Assembly: GCA_009776905.1 (NCBI GenBank)
Contig: WRMX01000006.1
Span: forward strand, 26,612-33,864
Direction: 5' to 3'
Length of the DNA: 7,253 nucleotides
Origin: Oscillospiraceae bacterium
GTDB taxonomy: Bacteria; Bacillota; Clostridia; Oscillospirales; Oscillospiraceae
Shown: positions 5,499-7,253 of the stretch, piece by piece
Numbering within the stretch: the stretch's first letter is position 1
Layout of the letters: each line of letters begins with the position of its first letter
The notes under the pieces: generated by a model
What the model was told of the DNA's origin: nothing
Databases searched by the model: none
The model's input: the letters and a program-made list of their open reading frames with translations, nothing else
Translations under genes and position numbers: made by a program

Positions 5499-7253
5499 CT
5501 ATATTCTGATTGCCAACTCCGCTCCTTCAAGGACAGCGTCCTTAACAAGCCTTACTTCCTTTGCATCGCCGATGACGTAAATCTCCGGCACTTTTCCTTC
5601 CAACTCTTTTTCCAGCGGATTATATGGCAATGACCCCACAGCCCATATAACCATATCAAAACCTTCAAGCGTAACATCGCCGTTCGGAGTCGAGCAAACC
5701 GCTCCATCCTTTGTAAGCCGCATGACTTTTGTATTCGTCATAATCGTGGCTCCGCATTCATTCAGAGTTTCGATGATGGCGCCCCCCATCATTACGCCCA
5801 TGCCCGCTCTCTCCAGCATCTCCACAACAGTGATCGACCTCATCTGCGACAGCAAGAACTCTGCGGTTTCGAGCCCAACAAGGCCGCCGCCGATAATGAG
5901 CACCTTCCTCCCGGTGACGATTTCGCCATTGAGAACGGTAGCGGCCTGCGTGGTCGCTATCCCGTCGTTCGCAATCCGCAGCTCGATGGGATTCGCGCCC
6001 GTGCCAAGCACGACGACGTCCGGCTTCAGCGAAACGACCAAGTCCGCAGTCGCCTCTGTGTTCAAGCGTAAATCGACGCCATGTTTTTTACACATTGTCG
6101 TATAATAATTGATGGCATGCGCAAACCCCTGCTTATTGGGAGGCATGCTTGCAGTCTGCGTCTGCCCTCCGAGCTTGCTCTTCTTCTCAAGCAAAATGAC
6201 TTTATGCCCACGAGCAGCAGAAACCCACGCGGCTTCCAGCCCGCCAACGCCGCCTCCAACGACTACGACAGTCTTTTGCTTTACTGCAGGCTCAATCTTC
6301 ATGTCCAGCTCATGCCCTGAGAACGGATTAAACGCGCATGATGTGCCCTCCGGCGCATCCGGCCCTGTAGGACAACGAGCCATACAACCGGTGCAAGGCG
6401 ATATCTCATCGATGCGCCCTTCAATGACCTTTTTCGGAAACTCAGGGTCGGCAATCGACGCGCGCCCGAGCGACACAAAATCGGCCATTCCATCCTCGAT
6501 AACCGCATCCGCCATTGCAGGGTCAACGATCCTGCCAACGGTGATCACCGGAATCTTGACAGACTTTTTGATTTCTTCCGCAGCATATGTGTTGAATCCC
6601 ACAGGCAGCCTATACGACGCAAGCGAATACCCTTTGTCGCCATAAGCGGACGGCATCCCAACAGACACATGCAGAGCGTCAGCTCCGGCTTTTTCCAGGA
6701 GCTTTGCCATGACTCTCGTTTCATTGATCCTCATGCTGCCCTCTACTTTTTCATCGCCGCTGATGCGCATGATCACGGGGAAATCCGCACCGCATTTCTT
6801 TTTGATGTTTTCGATGACATAGGTCGAAAATCGCGCACGGTTAGTGATATCTCCGCCAAACTCGTCAACACGCCTGTTCGTATATACCGACATGAATTGA
6901 GGGAACAAGTATCCATGAGCCCCATGAAGCTCGACTCCGTCATATCCGGCTTTCTTTGCGCGCAAAGCAGCATCGCCGAATTTTTCGATCAGGTCATAAA
7001 CTTCATCAGTAGTCAGTTCGTGCACGAGCTCGTCTCTTACATGCCAAACGATTGGGGAAGCGGAAACAGTCGACTTTCCCGCAAAGCGGCTGTCTGCCCA
7101 CTTCCCGCCATGATGGAGTTGCAGGAATATCTTTGTTCCTTCAGCATGGACAGCATCCGCAAGTCTTTTCAAATTTGGGATATACTCGTCAGAATACAGC
7201 CTGAACTCGTTAAACGCGCCCATCCCCGCAGGGTCTACGCCGGTGTATTCAGT
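5499..7253 (-). CDS. NADH:flavin oxidoreductase / 2,4-dienoyl-CoA reductase-like Fe-S flavoenzyme (partial, N-terminus outside window)
   Basis: The frame is open to the window edge, giving 584 visible residues; the family is usually about 640-670 long, so roughly 60 N-terminal residues are missing. An old-yellow-enzyme type FMN barrel comes first: QLHHGGKW near residue 45, then HGAHGYLFPQF (about 110-120) and NRRVDEFGG. Four cysteines, C287, C290, C294 and C306 (CTGCMARC then SC.FNP), fit the family's 4Fe-4S site. Next are an FAD-binding GGGVGGLEAA (333-342) and an NAD(P)H-binding GGGLVGLETAEF (455-466); VIGDA (560-564) closes the FAD domain. Such enzymes pass electrons from NAD(P)H through FAD and the cluster to FMN to reduce activated C=C bonds in the cytoplasm. 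Relatives include 2-enoate reductase, E. coli FadH and the bile-acid enzymes BaiCD/BaiH. The substrate cannot be told from this sequence. All expected cofactor residues in view are intact. No intrinsic terminator is visible after the stop, only the hairpin at 5402-5467. Confidence 0.92.
   Translation of the reverse strand, partial: TEYTGVDPAGMGAFNEFRLYSDEYIPNLKRLADAVHAEGTKIFLQLHHGGKWADSRFAGKSTVSASPIVWHVRDELVHELTTDEVYDLIEKFGDAALRAKKAGYDGVELHGAHGYLFPQFMSVYTNRRVDEFGGDITNRARFSTYVIENIKKKCGADFPVIMRISGDEKVEGSMRINETRVMAKLLEKAGADALHVSVGMPSAYGDKGYSLASYRLPVGFNTYAAEEIKKSVKIPVITVGRIVDPAMADAVIEDGMADFVSLGRASIADPEFPKKVIEGRIDEISPCTGCMARCPTGPDAPEGTSCAFNPFSGHELDMKIEPAVKQKTVVVVGGGVGGLEAAWVSAARGHKVILLEKKSKLGGQTQTASMPPNKQGFAHAINYYTTMCKKHGVDLRLNTEATADLVVSLKPDVVVLGTGANPIELRIANDGIATTQAATVLNGEIVTGRKVLIIGGGLVGLETAEFLLSQMRSITVVEMLERAGMGVMMGGAIIETLNECGATIMTNTKVMRLTKDGAVCSTPNGDVTLEGFDMVIWAVGSLPYNPLEKELEGKVPEIYVIGDAKEVRLVKDAVLEGAELAIRI

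Overview
The window reads as a piece of chromosome from an anaerobic Firmicute of the clostridial type. The reasons are the strong GGAGG-type ribosome binding sites, the secreted dockerin proteins, and an oxygen-sensitive iron-sulfur flavoenzyme of the old-yellow-enzyme / 2,4-dienoyl-CoA reductase class. The species cannot be named from the sequence. Every gene I can support lies on the minus strand, so transcription runs from high to low coordinates.

Layout in transcription order. (1) 7253-5499: a flavin/Fe-S oxidoreductase cut off at its N-terminus by the window edge. (2) 5498-5234: an intergenic stretch with a long three-tier hairpin and an extended -10 promoter. (3) 5233-4793: an unrecognised 146-residue small membrane protein with an 18-bp tandem repeat, followed by a clear intrinsic terminator at 4762-4722. 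(4) 4721-4544: a promoter and a leader carrying two perfect hairpins. (5) 4543-3218: a secreted protein with a DUF6273-like domain, a carboxypeptidase-regulatory-like domain and a dockerin. (6) 3199-464, only 18 bases further on: a 911-residue secreted modular protein with an N-terminal cohesin-like beta domain, two DUF11-like repeats around a bacterial Ig-like domain, and the same C-terminal dockerin module. (7) 463-369: a short spacer able to fold into a pseudoknot. (8) 368-1: the start of a third secreted protein, a paralogue of the N-terminal domain of the 911-residue protein, cut off by the window edge.

The three secreted genes probably form one operon encoding surface or extracellular proteins assembled through calcium-binding dockerins. 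None of the visible domains is a glycoside hydrolase, so this looks like a non-cellulolytic use of dockerins, for adhesion or surface scaffolding. The most interesting points are the combination of a cohesin-like domain and a dockerin in one chain, the different but internally symmetric dockerin recognition residues (SK/SK versus GR/GR), and the structured RNA elements around the operon.
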